A stretch of DNA of 64,000 bases from Staphylococcus sp. ACRSN (GCF_022346615.1 NZ_JAKRNS010000005.1:62001-126000); one strand, 5' to 3'; counted from the stretch's first letter, positions 53,001 through 61,941 are shown. Notes: generated by a model from the sequence alone, not told the origin. Made by a program: numbers and translations.

Positions 53001-54481
53001 ATCATATCAAAGTGCCGGTAACAGTGGGTGAACAAGCAGATAATGATGCTTATGAACCAACATCACCAGGTGTAGAAAAACCATACGGTGAGGCAACAAC
53101 ATCAGAAGATGTGACAGGATCAGTAACAGTTCCTGGATACCCAGCGGATGAAGAACAACCAACAATCACAGTGGATGATCCAACACAATTACCAAATGGC
53201 ATAACACCAGGCACAACAGAAGTAGATGTAACAGTGACATATCCAGATGGAACTACAGATCATATCAAAGTATCAGTAACAGTGGGAGCTGATACAACAG
53301 CACCAGATGCGCCAACAGTGAACGTACCAGAAGCAGGAGCAGATACAGTAACTGGAACAGGAAATGAACCAGGAAATACAATCACAGTAACATTCCCAGA
53401 TGGAACAACAGGAACAGGTACAGTAGGTGAAGATGGAAGCTGGAGCGTCGAAGTACCAGAAGGTACAGAATTAAATAATGGTGATGAAGTCACAGCAGTT
53501 GAAACAGACGAAGCAGGTAATGTATCAGACGAAGGAACAGCAACAGTTGTAGATACAACAGCACCAGATGCGCCAACAGTGAACGTACCAGAATCAGGAG
53601 CAGATACAGTAACTGGAACAGGAAGTGAACCAGGAAATACAATCACAGTAACATTCCCAGATGGAACAACAGGAACAGGTACAGTAGGTGAAGATGGAAG
53701 TTGGAGCGTCGAAGTACCAGAAGGTACAGAATTAAATAATGGTGACGAACTAACAGCAGTTGAAACAGATAAAGCAGGAAATGTATCAGACGAAGGAACA
53801 GCAGTAGTCGTTGATGATAGTGACGCAGATGCAGACAGCGACTCAGACGCGGACTCTGATTCAGATGCAGACAGTGACTCAGACGCGGACTCTGATTCAG
53901 ATGCAGACAGCGACTCAGACGCGGACTCTGATTCCGATGCAGACAGTGATTCCGATGCAGACAGTGATTCCGATGCAGACAGTGATTCAGACGCGGACTC
54001 TGATTCCGATGCAGACAGTGATTCCGATGCAGACAGTGATTCCGATGCAGACAGTGATTCAGACGCGGACTCTGATTCAGATGCGGACAGTGACTCAGAC
54101 GCAGACAGTGACTCAGACGCAGACAGTGATTCAGATGCGGACAGTGATTCAGACGCAGATAGTGACTCAGATGCGGACTCTGATTCCGACGCAGACAGTG
54201 ACGCAAGCAACGGATCAAATGCAAATACAGGTAGCGATGTAGATGCAAATAATGGTTCAAATACAGACATGAATTCTAATAATAACTCAAATGGCGATAC
54301 TACTTCTAATGACAATAGTCAAAATAATAATCATAAAGATAATGGAAAACAAGATAGCCAATCTTTACCTGATACAGGTGAAACGACTAACCAAAACGGT
54401 ACTATTTTTGGTTCATTATTTGCAGCACTTGGTTCATTATTATTGTTCAGAAGACGTAATAAAAAGAATGAAGACAAATAA
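50027..54481 (+). CDS. YSIRK/LPXTG repeat-rich surface adhesin (Sdr/Bap-like)
   Basis: A 1484-residue cell-wall-anchored protein. In order: YSIRK signal ('[20 protein letters not shown]', cleavage near VKAA), an acidic region with eleven 16-residue [16 protein letters not shown] repeats (about 88-263), a unique 570-residue region, three 86-residue Rib-like repeats ('[15 protein letters not shown]...DHIKVPVTV'), two 87-residue Big-type Ig repeats ('[14 protein letters not shown]'), a stalk of about twenty SDSDAD units, LPDTG, a hydrophobic helix and a basic end. Sortase A should anchor it. The 86-residue repeats recall Bap. Adhesion or biofilm formation is inferred. The start is GTG with GGGAGGA upstream. 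Confidence 0.92.
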   Translation: MRKSKRYDFLPNINNKYSIRKFTVGTASILVGATLIFGTAHNEVKAAEDNKTEEGTTSTTEDEGVSSTDATDTGVETNEQETSEEAASTEDSTKEEVTSEEVPKAEDSTKEEVTSEEAPKAEDSTKEEVTSEEAPKAEDSTKEEITSEEAPKAEDSTKEEVTSEEAPKAEDNTKEEVTSEEAPKAEDNTKEEVTSEEAPKTEDSTKEEVTSEEAPKTEDSTKEEVTSEEAPKAEDSTKEEITSEEAPKAEDSTKEEITSEEAPKVTTNNADITKVTDEKSAVEYYAQTARVTQDEAKQAVNDLNLDSKNLTSQELQFALINQLANVQDANTTLATAARVVPENEEAITLAENDKLTTLAATNNSQIIEADAIANGYINSATDATNAKNTLSGRAWIIDKGTPSTMSNGLTAVPEGTNVYLQWIDKDGAVSPTYVAKTTNQLSNLDGSQVGPGAYAFDLRDGWTDAYGTHHLYTANDGQYYRLWIEDFKTANGNTATMIRQAGGFFPGSYVNSVTSSNLGQFPLIGTNMQRTGIYMGIEPEGGYMTTDRSEWIHDTESPLKSPSVSLSAKNSISGQVWFETGAGDRANSGTGPNNNIDDPEAAGYTVVMSSLTKEGAQAYKDQVESLPESERADAAKILLTDHPEYISATVYGETDEDGRYTLRFPSGTLDDDYIYGYVMNPEGEVVSSYSSYTNPEFRKPNSNLSWTPQTAPAQNLVQNPMWYNVNFALVPTTDLGIEILDFNNTDKPAIAGDEVHIDLTGTKLSPLPTHIEWRDKDGNVVQKTGDITSLEDGEQQATFVVPDTAQEGDIYTAVIVSGGNDVAADSFVVKVLETRNYDPTTTGVNKPYGEATTTDDVTGAVTVPGYSTDGQQPTITVDDPTQLPDGTTPGTSQVDVTVTYPDGSTDHIQVPVTVGEQADNDAYEPTSPGVEKPYGEATTSEDVTGSVTVPGYPTDGDQPTVTVDNPTQIPDGTTSGTTEVDVTVTYPDGTTDHIKVPVTVGEQADNDAYEPTSPGVEKPYGEATTSEDVTGSVTVPGYPADEEQPTITVDDPTQLPNGITPGTTEVDVTVTYPDGTTDHIKVSVTVGADTTAPDAPTVNVPEAGADTVTGTGNEPGNTITVTFPDGTTGTGTVGEDGSWSVEVPEGTELNNGDEVTAVETDEAGNVSDEGTATVVDTTAPDAPTVNVPESGADTVTGTGSEPGNTITVTFPDGTTGTGTVGEDGSWSVEVPEGTELNNGDELTAVETDKAGNVSDEGTAVVVDDSDADADSDSDADSDSDADSDSDADSDSDADSDSDADSDSDADSDSDADSDSDADSDSDADSDSDADSDSDADSDSDADSDSDADSDSDADSDSDADSDSDADSDSDADSDSDADSDSDADSDSDADSDASNGSNANTGSDVDANNGSNTDMNSNNNSNGDTTSNDNSQNNNHKDNGKQDSQSLPDTGETTNQNGTIFGSLFAALGSLLLFRRRNKKNEDK
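50288..50815 (+). repeat. eleven 48-bp tandem repeats in the surface-protein gene
   Basis: Eleven units of 48 bp each encode (K/S)(A/T)EDSTKEE(V/I)TSEE(A/V)P. Units differ by only a few bases and the array ends exactly at 50815. The high identity predicts length variation between strains without frameshift. Confidence 0.95.
52532..53290 (+). repeat. three 258-bp Rib-like repeats
   Basis: Units begin at about 52532, 52790 and 53048, spaced 258 bp (86 residues). Units two and three are near-identical over long stretches, while unit one is more diverged. Confidence 0.9.
53291..53812 (+). repeat. two 261-bp Big-type Ig repeats
   Basis: Two copies start at 53291 and 53552 with [14 protein letters not shown] and differ at only a handful of residues, a recent duplication of an 87-residue Ig-like domain. 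Confidence 0.9.
53816..54204 (+). repeat. Ser-Asp(-Ala) stalk repeat region
   Basis: About twenty 18-bp units encode SDSDAD rather than the plain SD dipeptide of SdrC/ClfA. Codons alternate among GAT/GAC, TCA/TCC/AGT/AGC and GCA/GCG. It forms the wall-spanning stalk. Confidence 0.93.
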
Positions 54482-54498
54482 TAATTATTATTAATATT

Positions 54499-54522
54499 AG
54501 GCTGGGCCTTAAGGTCCGGCTT
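54499..54522 (+). terminator. terminator of the surface-protein gene
   Basis: A 10-bp stem with three G-U pairs and a four-base loop (54499-54508 with 54513-54522), followed by ATTTTTTG, 18 bases after the stop. Confidence 0.8.
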
Positions 54523-54636
54523 ATTTTTTGAAATAAGCAAATAAATTTGTGTTATATTATATACATAATAAATTGTTTGAAATTTAAAATATTAATTCAT
54601 TAATGAGTTATACATTTAATTGTGGGAGGTTAATAA

Positions 54637-56265
54637 ATGAATATTGAAAGTAGGGTAAAAAAACTTGTAAGTAACATTGAGAAGTCCCGAATTTCATTTC
54701 AATATGCTTTTTTAAGTTTAGGAAAGCCAAACATTAAAGCGAATGTAAAGTTGCTTAAAAATCCAAGATATTTAGAGCGAGATATCTTAAAGCAATGTCA
54801 AAAATTTTATAAAAAATCTGGGGAGCAAGCAAAATGGATCAAAGTAGATTTAGTAACTGAAACTGAAAATATATTATTTGATCAGGTTGTTCATCATCTC
54901 ATTGAGCGACGTAGAAATTATATTGACTATGGTATTGCACTCGATAAATTTTGGAATTTGGCATTTTTACCAGAAGAAATAAATGTAAATGCATTTGTTC
55001 GACCATCGAAACAAACTAAAGGTGAGTTTATTCTGTCTGAAGATAATATCAACAATTATTTAAGAAAATATACAAATCAAAAGAAATCATTCACAATAGA
55101 TTTTTATCAAGGTAAAGAGATAACAAAATTTTATACTCAAGGATTTATTTTAGATGAAAATGATGTTTTTGAACTGGGTGATAGAGGACTAACTAGAGAC
55201 CTAAGAAAAGTTGATAATCTACATACAGAAATTGATAGATTGATTAATCACAGTGTAGATTTTTTAAATGGCATGATGCAAGAAAATGGTAAGTTTATCT
55301 ATGGTTACTTCCCTCATTTTGATAAAAATATAAATTTCTATAATAACTTACGTCACTCTTCATCTACTTATGCATTAATTGAAGGTTTAAATTATTTAAA
55401 TAAAAATGTTAAAACAGCGGAAAAGGCAATAGAGTATTTAATGAATCATTATTTATATAAGAAAGATAATGCAGGTTATATTTTTGATGATACAAATGAT
55501 ATGAATGAGATAAAATTAGGCCAAAATGCAGCCTTTATCTTTGCTATATGTGAATACCTAAAAGTTAACCCGGGAAATAAATCATATCTAAGTGCTGCAC
55601 AAAGTGTCGCAAAAGGTATATTTAATATGATTGATCAAAATACTGGTGAAACTGTGCACGTATTAAACTATCCTGATTTAACAGTTAAAGAAGCAAACCG
55701 AATTGTATACTATGACGGAGAAGCAGCATTGGCATTATTACGTTTGTATCAAATTGACCAAAATCCACAATGGTTAAAAACAGTAAAATTATTATTTGAA
55801 CACTTTATCACAAATGATTACTGGAAATATCATGACCATTGGTTAGGATATTGTACAAATGAATTAGTTCAAATTGAACCTGAAGAAAAGTATTATCGTT
55901 TTGGTATTCAAAACGTTAGTGGTTATTTAGATTATATGCAACAGCGTGAGACAACATACCCTACATTCTTAGAAATGCTTATGGCAACATACCATTTAGT
56001 TAAAAAGGCAAAAGATACTGGGTATAATCATATTGTAGAAGAATTACTAGATGAAGAAAAATTTATGAAAACAATTCATATTCGAGCTGATTATGAAAGA
56101 ACTGGTTTCTTCTATCCAGAAATTGCCATGTACTTCAAAAATCCTGCTAGAATATTAAACAGTTTCTTTATCAAACACCATGGATATCGTGTACGTATTG
56201 ATGATATAGAGCACTATGTATCTGGTTATGTACAATATCAAAAGGCATTTAAACCGTCTAATTAA
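54637..56265 (+). CDS. uncharacterised protein with alpha/alpha-toroid-like C-terminal half
   Basis: A 542-residue soluble protein with no signal peptide or membrane segment. The C-terminal 350 residues have repeating helix pairs and motifs such as 'LRHSSSTYALIEGLNYLN', 'LGQNAAFIFAICEYLKVNP', 'VYYDGEAALALLRLYQI' and 'TTYPTFLEMLMATYHLV', the pattern of six-hairpin glycosidase-like toroids. The first 190 residues form a separate alpha/beta domain that I cannot name. A GGGAGG site precedes ATG 54637. It lies behind the surface-protein gene and before a tiny gene. An enzymatic role on a glycan or lipid-linked polymer is possible, but unproven. Confidence 0.65.
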   Translation: MNIESRVKKLVSNIEKSRISFQYAFLSLGKPNIKANVKLLKNPRYLERDILKQCQKFYKKSGEQAKWIKVDLVTETENILFDQVVHHLIERRRNYIDYGIALDKFWNLAFLPEEINVNAFVRPSKQTKGEFILSEDNINNYLRKYTNQKKSFTIDFYQGKEITKFYTQGFILDENDVFELGDRGLTRDLRKVDNLHTEIDRLINHSVDFLNGMMQENGKFIYGYFPHFDKNINFYNNLRHSSSTYALIEGLNYLNKNVKTAEKAIEYLMNHYLYKKDNAGYIFDDTNDMNEIKLGQNAAFIFAICEYLKVNPGNKSYLSAAQSVAKGIFNMIDQNTGETVHVLNYPDLTVKEANRIVYYDGEAALALLRLYQIDQNPQWLKTVKLLFEHFITNDYWKYHDHWLGYCTNELVQIEPEEKYYRFGIQNVSGYLDYMQQRETTYPTFLEMLMATYHLVKKAKDTGYNHIVEELLDEEKFMKTIHIRADYERTGFFYPEIAMYFKNPARILNSFFIKHHGYRVRIDDIEHYVSGYVQYQKAFKPSN

Positions 56266-56299
56266 AATTAAATAATAAGTCGATTTTGAGGATGATAGT

Positions 56300-56383
56300 A
56301 TGACTGAAAATAATAAACATACAGATGAACTAAAACAATCAAATAATGAAAAAAGTGCGATAGACAAAGAAATTGAAGATTAA
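56300..56383 (+). CDS. possible 27-residue acidic peptide
   Basis: ATG 56300 has GAGGATG ending six bases upstream and the frame runs 27 codons to TAA 56383: begins MTENNKHTDELKQSNNEK and ends IEDKEIED-like acidic residues. It lies 34 bases after the toroid-protein stop with no terminator between. It is entirely hydrophilic and likely disordered. The ribosome site is the main support. Confidence 0.4.
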   Translation: MTENNKHTDELKQSNNEKSAIDKEIED

Positions 56384-56533
56384 CTATTTCTAAATGAAAG
56401 ATTTGAATATGGTTAATAATATTGGGAAATCATTTTAGTAACCTTATAGAATAGTCCTCTAAAATAATATTATTGATTAAATGAATGTCCTCAGTATTGA
56501 GATTAGACTATACAATTATATAGGAATAAATAT

Positions 56534-56567
56534 AAAAAGCACACATAATTTATCATGTGTGCTTTTT
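56534..56567 (+). terminator. terminator after the toroid-protein unit
   Basis: A perfect 13-bp stem (56534-56546 with 56555-56567), eight-base loop, A/T flanks on both sides. The 308-base gap 56384-56691 otherwise holds only the cre-containing promoter region of the next gene. Confidence 0.85.
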
Positions 56568-56642
56568 AATGATGAGTAATTAAAGATTTATTATTTTAAA
56601 AAAGGGTAGGTGAAATAGAAAGTTATAAAAATGAATAATATT

Positions 56643-56658
56643 TTGTAAGCGTTTTCTT
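56643..56658 (+). promoter_or_regulatory. cre-like site before the FadH-like gene
   Basis: TTGTAAGCGTTTTCTT matches WTGNAANCGNWWNCAW at all but one specified position, 34 bases before the GTG start. It implies repression of the reductase gene by CcpA. Confidence 0.7.
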
Positions 56659-56691
56659 TAGAGGTGTGAATTATTAAAGGGGGAATGACAA

Positions 56692-57456
56692 GTGGAAGAT
56701 AAGGTAATGATTGTAACAGGCGGTAGTAGTGGAATGGGAAAGGCAATGGCGAAAAAATTTGCTGAAGAAGGTTCAAAAGTAGTGATTACAGGACGTTCCT
56801 TAGAACGACTTGAGCATACAAAGGCAGAAATAGAAAAATTTGATGGTCAAATACTATGTATTGATATGGATGTTAGAGATCCTGAGCGTGTGCAATATAC
56901 AGTAGATGAAACATTGAGACAGTTTGGACAAATAGATGGATTAGTAAATAATGCAGCAGGAAATTTTATTTGTCCAGCAGAAGATTTATCTAAAAATGCT
57001 TGGAACTCTGTAGTGGATATTGTATTAAATGGGACATGGTATTGTACACAAGCGGTGGGTAAGGTATGGATAGAAAGTAATTATCCTGGAAAAATATTAA
57101 ATATGGTTGCTACATATGCTTGGGGTGCTGGGCCAGGAGTTGTTCATTCAGCTAGCGCAAAAGCGGGTGTGTTAGCAATGACAAGAACGTTGGCTGTTGA
57201 ATGGGGGTCAAAATATGGTATTTGTGTAAATGCAATTGCACCGGGCCCTATTGAAAATACAGGTGGTTCAGAAAGACTGACAATTTCAGAAGAAGCGAGA
57301 CAACAAACATTAGAGAGCGTACCGATTGGTAGAATGGGACAAGTTGAAGAAATAGCCAATTTAGCAAACTTTTTATTTTCAGAACATGCTAATTATATTA
57401 ATGGTGAATGTATAACAATGGATGGAGGTCAATGGTTAAATAAAAATCCATTTTAA
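56692..57456 (+). CDS. fadH: SDR-family 2,4-dienoyl-CoA reductase-like enzyme
   Basis: A 254-residue short-chain dehydrogenase. The cofactor motif 'TGGSSGMGKAMA' and 'NNAAGNF' are present. At the active site it has 'VVHSASAKAGVLAMTRTLAVEWG', where the Lys is kept but the canonical Tyr (YxxxK) is not, exactly as in the 2,4-dienoyl-CoA reductase subgroup (DECR). Such enzymes reduce 2,4-dienoyl-CoA during breakdown of unsaturated fatty acids. The start is GTG 56692 with AAAGGGGGA upstream. No other beta-oxidation gene is near. The cre-like promoter suits a catabolic role. Confidence 0.82.
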   Translation: MEDKVMIVTGGSSGMGKAMAKKFAEEGSKVVITGRSLERLEHTKAEIEKFDGQILCIDMDVRDPERVQYTVDETLRQFGQIDGLVNNAAGNFICPAEDLSKNAWNSVVDIVLNGTWYCTQAVGKVWIESNYPGKILNMVATYAWGAGPGVVHSASAKAGVLAMTRTLAVEWGSKYGICVNAIAPGPIENTGGSERLTISEEARQQTLESVPIGRMGQVEEIANLANFLFSEHANYINGECITMDGGQWLNKNPF

Positions 57457-57521
57457 ATCAAATAGTAAATGACGAATCTATATAATATTTGATTTTGATA
57501 AATAGTAATATTGAAGTATTT

Positions 57522-57546
57522 AAACTGGGCCATTATGGTCCAGTTT
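57522..57546 (+). terminator. terminator of the FadH-like gene
   Basis: A 10-bp stem with one G-U pair (57522-57531 with 57537-57546), five-base loop and a T run. Confidence 0.8.
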
Positions 57547-57641
57547 TTTATTAAAATTGTAATCAATATCATTAAATGTATATAATTTATGTATGTAGGG
57601 AAGACAATAATAACAGCGAATAAGTGTGAGGGGTGTTTATA

Positions 57642-58148
57642 ATGGAAGTTAGATTTCCAATAGGAGCATTAGAATTACCAGATAAAATTACATTACGCCA
57701 TATAGATGAATGGTTAAATGAAATAGAACAATATATAGAAGATTTACGAGCAACTGTAATAGATTTAGATGAAGATGCTTTACAGAAAAAGTATCGTGAA
57801 GGAAGTTGGAATGTAAGAGAACTAGTACATCATATAGCTGATTCACAATTAAATATGTATCAAAGATTAAAGCTGGCATTAACAGATGATAATCCTAAAA
57901 TAGTACCATTTAATCAAGATGAATGGATACAAACTAAAGATAATGAATTGCCGGTTCAAATATCTTTGCAGTTATTAGAAGGTCTAAATCAAAGGATTGT
58001 AGCAGTTGGCAAGACATTAGATGAAGAACAACTAAATAGAACATTTTCGTTAATAGGTGAGGGAAATATATCTGTTGGTGAAACAATAGCAAAATTATCA
58101 TGGCATGAATCTCATCATTTAGCTCATATTAAAATTGCTTTATCATAG
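57642..58148 (+). CDS. bstA: DinB/YfiT-type putative metal-dependent S-transferase
   Basis: A 168-residue four-helix DinB-fold protein. The metal-binding histidines are visible: 'LVHHIADSQLNMYQRLKLAL' in helix two and 'SWHESHHLAHIKIAL' at the C-terminus (HxxxH). The start 'MEVRFPIGALELPDKI' and length are typical of YfiT, which was proposed as a bacillithiol-S-transferase (BstA) that detoxifies electrophiles. ATG 57642 fits GAGGGG eight bases upstream; GTG 57633 overlaps that site. Monocistronic. Confidence 0.8.
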   Translation: MEVRFPIGALELPDKITLRHIDEWLNEIEQYIEDLRATVIDLDEDALQKKYREGSWNVRELVHHIADSQLNMYQRLKLALTDDNPKIVPFNQDEWIQTKDNELPVQISLQLLEGLNQRIVAVGKTLDEEQLNRTFSLIGEGNISVGETIAKLSWHESHHLAHIKIALS

Positions 58149-58159
58149 AAAGAAACTTG

Positions 58160-58187
58160 AATACCGTCTTCTACTGAAGGTGGTATT
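58160..58187 (+). terminator. terminator of the YfiT-like gene
   Basis: An 11-bp stem with two G-U pairs (58160-58170 with 58177-58187), six-base loop, then TTTTTTTTG. Confidence 0.8.
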
Positions 58188-58393
58188 TTTTTTGAAGTTA
58201 TATTTATTAAAAATAGAAGGATATATAAATATAACTTTCTACATTCCAATATAAGATTTTTTAAAAGGTAAAAGAAGGCATTTTTGTTTACATATTACAC
58301 TAACATTACAGAGTATTTTACTAGAAATTGATCCTTTAGTACTGGCATGAAAGACTTTTTAACCATAATAAGTAAATACAGATTGAAATTTTA

Positions 58394-58410
58394 TGTAATT
58401 AGGATGTAAA
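58394..58410 (+). promoter_or_regulatory. WalR box upstream of sceD
   Basis: TGTAAT-TAGGA-TGTAAA is an exact match to the WalR consensus TGTWAH-N5-TGTWAH. It lies 114 bases before sceD, a known WalKR target in S. aureus. The rest of the 58188-58523 gap shows no other gene. Confidence 0.85.
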
Positions 58411-58523
58411 AAATCGATTGTTTTTTTCACCTCACTGTAACCTACAGTCCTTTTATAGATGTTAGAGTTGTAACTAGCAAATTAATCAAATAACTAATTA
58501 CCTTATAGGAGGATTTTATTAAA

Positions 58524-59237
58524 ATGAAAAAAACAGTAATCGCATCAACATTAGCAGTAGGTCTTGGAGTAACAGGTGTAGCAGCAGGAAATTCAGCGGA
58601 CGCTGCAGAACAAGGTCAAGGTGTCAATAAAGCAGAACTAGCACAATTAGCGCAATCAAACTCACAACAATTAAATGAATCTCCAGTTCAAGAAGGTTCA
58701 TATAACTATAATTTCAATCAAGATGGTGTGAACTATAACTTTAAATCAGACGGTGAAAACTTTACATGGAGTTACGGTGAAGGTTCAGGAAATAGTTCAA
58801 GTGCATCAGAACAAACAGAACAAGCACAACCAACTCAAACAGAACAACCACAACAAGAAGCAGCTCCACAAACGGAACAAACTCAACAACCACAACAAGA
58901 AGCAGCAACTCAACAACAATCATCACAACAACAAGAAGCAACAACTCAACAACAATCATCAAATACTTCAAGCAGTGAAGAATCATCAGGTTCTTCTGTA
59001 AATGTTAACTCTCATTTACAACAAATTGCTCAACGTGAATCAGGTGGCGACTTGAAAGCTGTTAACCCTTCATCAGGTGCAGCAGGTAAATATCAATTCT
59101 TACAAAGTACATGGGATTCAGTAGCACCTGCACAATATCAAGGTGTATCTCCTACGGAAGCTCCTGAATCAGTACAAGATGCAGCAGCAGTTAAACTTTA
59201 TAACTCAGCTGGTGCTTCACAATGGGTAACTGCATAA
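58524..59237 (+). CDS. sceD: SceD-type lytic transglycosylase
   Basis: A 237-residue secreted protein. The signal peptide ends at ADAAEQ (about residue 28). A Gln/Glu/Thr-rich low-complexity linker (about 90-155, repeated '[11 protein letters not shown]') precedes the transglycosylase-like domain: '[33 protein letters not shown]' with the catalytic Glu in QRESGG, ending in 'ASQWVTA'. IsaA/SceD proteins cleave peptidoglycan for cell separation and growth and are WalKR-controlled, in agreement with the WalR box. An AGGAGG site precedes the ATG. Confidence 0.93.
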   Translation: MKKTVIASTLAVGLGVTGVAAGNSADAAEQGQGVNKAELAQLAQSNSQQLNESPVQEGSYNYNFNQDGVNYNFKSDGENFTWSYGEGSGNSSSASEQTEQAQPTQTEQPQQEAAPQTEQTQQPQQEAATQQQSSQQQEATTQQQSSNTSSSEESSGSSVNVNSHLQQIAQRESGGDLKAVNPSSGAAGKYQFLQSTWDSVAPAQYQGVSPTEAPESVQDAAAVKLYNSAGASQWVTA

Positions 59238-59305
59238 TCAAAAATATAAATTTATTAAATGATATCGATTTTGATTTTTTAAAGTAATAGTTAAAAAGAA
59301 ACAGT

Positions 59306-59339
59306 AAATGAGCCTAGGTATTGCTACTTAGGCTCATTT
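59306..59339. terminator. bidirectional terminator between sceD and the MerR gene
   Basis: An 11-bp perfect stem (59306-59316 with 59329-59339) with a T run downstream, between convergent genes. Confidence 0.85.
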
Positions 59340-59351
59340 TTTAATGAATAA

Positions 59352-59732
59352 TTATAGAAATGTCTTTAATGAACGTGATTTTTCAAATCTCTCTTGATTA
59401 AGCGCTTCTAGCTTTACTGTTAATTTATCATCAATGTCATTTAACTCTTTTATTTTATTCCTAATTTCTTGTTGATAATTTTTAATATATATTTTACTTT
59501 CTTCAATTGTTAAGTTAGGAAATTTCGCTATTTCATTAGTACTGATGTTTAATTTTTTTAAATATTGAACCAATATTAACCAGTTAATATTTTCTTCCGT
59601 ATATTGTCTATAATTATTTCTATTTCGAATTACGTTGGAAATTATGCCGATTTTTTCATAGTAACGAAGTGTGTCTTTTGAAAATCCAGTAAGTTCAATG
59701 ACCTCTTTTGTAGAAAAAAATTTTGTCATCAT
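59352..59732 (-). CDS. MerR-family regulator
   Basis: A 126-residue MerR protein: winged helix-turn-helix 'FSTKEVIELTGFSKDTLRYYEKIGII' with 'NNYRQYTEENINWL', and a C-terminal coiled coil (about 80-115) but no cysteine ligands, so it responds to an organic or redox signal rather than a metal. It is divergent from an SDR gene across 87 bases that hold a promoter with 19-bp spacer. AAGGTGG precedes the ATG pair; the first ATG may also be used from 59729. Its target is almost certainly the SDR. Confidence 0.88.
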   Translation of the reverse strand: MMTKFFSTKEVIELTGFSKDTLRYYEKIGIISNVIRNRNNYRQYTEENINWLILVQYLKKLNISTNEIAKFPNLTIEESKIYIKNYQQEIRNKIKELNDIDDKLTVKLEALNQERFEKSRSLKTFL

Positions 59733-59745
59733 TCATATAACCACC

Positions 59746-59776
59746 TTGCTATGGAGTTTGGTCCCTAGTATACAAT
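59746..59776 (+). promoter_or_regulatory. MerR-type promoter of the SDR gene
   Basis: TTGCTA (59746-59751) and TACAAT (59771-59776) are separated by 19 bases, the over-long spacing of MerR-activated promoters. The interrupted dyad CTATGGA...TCCCTAG (59749-59768) lies in the spacer, where a MerR dimer would bind and untwist DNA. Confidence 0.8.
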
Positions 59777-59819
59777 GAAATTATTTAAAATACCAAGTAT
59801 AAATTAGGAGGATAAAATT

Positions 59820-60665
59820 ATGAATAAAATTGCAGTTATAACTGGTGGAACTTCTGGGGTAGGAAAAAAAACAGCTATTGATTTAGCCAAAAATAATATG
59901 ACTATTTTATTAATTGGTCGAAATAAAGAAAAAGGAAAACAAGCGAAAGAAGAGATTATACAATTAACTGGAAATACTCAAGTAACTTTCTATTCTGTAG
60001 ATTTAACATCTAAAGAAGATATTGATGTCTTTTCAAATAAATTACAATCAAAAATAGAAAGAGTAGATATTTTAGTGAATGCAGCAGGGGCTTTTTTAAA
60101 AAAAGAAGAACAAACCAAAAATGGATATAATAAAAATTTTGTCGTGAATTATTTAGGTCACTTTTGGCTCACTGAATCTTTGTTACCATTATTAAAACAA
60201 TCTGAACAAGGCCGTATTCTGACTGTAGGAGGGCTACCAATGCTTATTAATAGAGGGAAAAAGAATTTTCCATCTTTTCAACAAATTTGTAGTAATCAAA
60301 GTAATATGATTATAGAAGCATTGACTGCTAAAGTATTATATACAAAAGCTTTATCAAGAAGATTAAGTGAAACATCAGTTACTGTGAATATATTCCATCC
60401 TGGTTTTGTCACTGATTCGAATTATGCTAGTCCTCATTCTTTCATAGGATCATTATCATACAAAATATTTGGTAAATTATTGGGTATGGTGTTTAATGTC
60501 TTTTCAGAAACAAATCCTAAGATTGGGTTGAAACTAGCATTGGACAAGAATTTATCAACAACAACAGGTAAATTTTTTAATGAAAAAGGCAAAATAATAC
60601 AATTATCTAGTCAATATACAGAGGAGAAAATAAGAAGTATTGTGCAATTTAGCCAACGATTTTAA
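59820..60665 (+). CDS. SDR-family oxidoreductase (retinol-dehydrogenase-like)
   Basis: A 281-residue short-chain dehydrogenase with 'ITGGTSGVGKKTAIDLAKN', 'LLIGRNKEKGKQ', 'VDILVNAAGAFLKK', 'NYLGHFWLTESLLPLL' and 'VNIFHPGFVTDSN'. The active-site segment reads 'IEALTAKVLYTKALSRRL': a Lys is present but the canonical Tyr four positions earlier and the preceding Ser ('LTVGGLPM' in place of VSS) are not visible. Either the enzyme uses an altered site or it is no longer a dehydrogenase. It is expressed from a MerR-type promoter, so it responds to a chemical signal. A GGAGG site precedes ATG 59820. Confidence 0.8.
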   Translation: MNKIAVITGGTSGVGKKTAIDLAKNNMTILLIGRNKEKGKQAKEEIIQLTGNTQVTFYSVDLTSKEDIDVFSNKLQSKIERVDILVNAAGAFLKKEEQTKNGYNKNFVVNYLGHFWLTESLLPLLKQSEQGRILTVGGLPMLINRGKKNFPSFQQICSNQSNMIIEALTAKVLYTKALSRRLSETSVTVNIFHPGFVTDSNYASPHSFIGSLSYKIFGKLLGMVFNVFSETNPKIGLKLALDKNLSTTTGKFFNEKGKIIQLSSQYTEEKIRSIVQFSQRF

Positions 60666-60744
60666 TCATAGAATTAAATGATACTGGTATATTTTGTAGT
60701 TCGTGTTCAGCTAAATATAGAATGATTAAATTGAGGTGTAAATA

Positions 60745-60799
60745 CTTAAAAGCACGACAAATGCTATCAGAATATAATAGCATTTGTCGTGCTTTTAAG
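60745..60799. terminator. 23-bp perfect hairpin, bidirectional terminator
   Basis: Arms 60745-60767 and 60777-60799 pair perfectly over 23 bp with a nine-base loop. It lies between the convergent SDR and YeiH-like genes. The stem is much longer than other terminators in this window. Confidence 0.85.
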
Positions 60800-60824
60800 A
60801 TTTAAGAGGGAAGGCATAGTCAAT

Positions 60825-61817
60825 TTAATAAATTAAATCAATAAGTAAGTACGTGAGTAAGGATAAACAAATAGAAGTAATAGTAACAGAAATTAAAGGT
60901 TTGAGTGCCCGGTGTCTTAAATCTTTTAAAGAAACATTGAGTCCTAAAGCGACCATTGCCATAAGTAAGCAAATGGTAGTTAGAACGTTAATAACATTCA
61001 TAACTGCAACTGGAATATTTACATAGGTGTTTATGATTGCCATTAGTATAAACCCTATTAAAAAATAAGGTGTATTAATATGTTGTGATTGTTTATTGGA
61101 TTTATCTTTAACTTTCATAATAAAAATCAATATAAGGCTTACAGGTATTAATAAAAATACACGTCCTAATTTACTTAATAAGGCAATTTTCAATGCTTGA
61201 TCTCCAGAAAAATCTGCTGCTAATATGACATGTGCAATTTCATGAAGACTGGCACCAGACCAAGCGCCGTAACTTTGCGGAGATATTGAAAATATAGAAT
61301 ATATTAATGTGTAAGCTAATGAAAAAACTGTACCAATTAAAGCGATAATACCAATACTAATTGCGGTATCTTTCTCTTTTGTTTTTAGTATGGGCGTAAC
61401 TGCTGCGATTGCTGCTGCACCACAAATCCCTGTTCCAATACCTAACAGTAAGGTAAGACTCTGGTCACCTTTGATGAAACGATTAATGAATAGAATGAAT
61501 AATATGCTAAATACAATCACAACACAATCTATGATTAATAAATGACTACCATTGCCAATAACATCATTAATATTTAACTTTAGTCCATATAATATAATTG
61601 CTAATTTCAATAAACGCTTGGAAGAAAAAGTGATTCCTGAACGATATGCTTCGGGATAACCTTTTAATTGTCTAAAAATAATTGCGATGATAATAGCAAT
61701 TGATAATGCACCAATCTTATTGATTATAGGTAAATGAGAACTTAATAGGCTTATGATAGCAATGAAAAAAGTAAATAAAAGTCCAAAATAAAAAGATTTG
61801 CTTTGTAGATTTTTCAT
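60825..61817 (-). CDS. YeiH/UPF0324-family membrane protein (putative sulfate/sulfite exporter)
   Basis: A 330-residue polytopic protein with about 10 hydrophobic segments. Signature stretches are 'ITFSSKRLLKLAIILYGLKLNINDV', 'LLGIGTGICGAAAIAAVTPILK', 'LHEIAHVILAADFSGDQALKIALLSKLGRVFLL' and 'VALGLNVSLKDLRHRALKPL'. YeiH proteins are linked to sulfite or organosulfur export and are often paired with a divergent LysR regulator (YeiE), just as here. The physiological substrate is not established. Confidence 0.85.
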   Translation of the reverse strand: MKNLQSKSFYFGLLFTFFIAIISLLSSHLPIINKIGALSIAIIIAIIFRQLKGYPEAYRSGITFSSKRLLKLAIILYGLKLNINDVIGNGSHLLIIDCVVIVFSILFILFINRFIKGDQSLTLLLGIGTGICGAAAIAAVTPILKTKEKDTAISIGIIALIGTVFSLAYTLIYSIFSISPQSYGAWSGASLHEIAHVILAADFSGDQALKIALLSKLGRVFLLIPVSLILIFIMKVKDKSNKQSQHINTPYFLIGFILMAIINTYVNIPVAVMNVINVLTTICLLMAMVALGLNVSLKDLRHRALKPLISVTITSICLSLLTYLLIDLIY

Positions 61818-61941
61818 ATCAGTGTGCCCCCTTGTTTAAAAGTCTAGCACCAGATGATTATAACGTTAAATAAATATATTGAATTATATGTATAACAAAT
61901 TTGTTATGATATAATTTTTACAAATCAATAGAGGTGATATT

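Noticed and set aside
53260..54315. Minus-strand (351 and 205 codons) and alternative plus-strand (143 codons) frames over the Ser-Asp region
   Set aside because: The 18-bp repeats keep all frames open by composition. The plus-strand adhesin frame continues across with YSIRK and LPDTG ends, which settles the coding frame.
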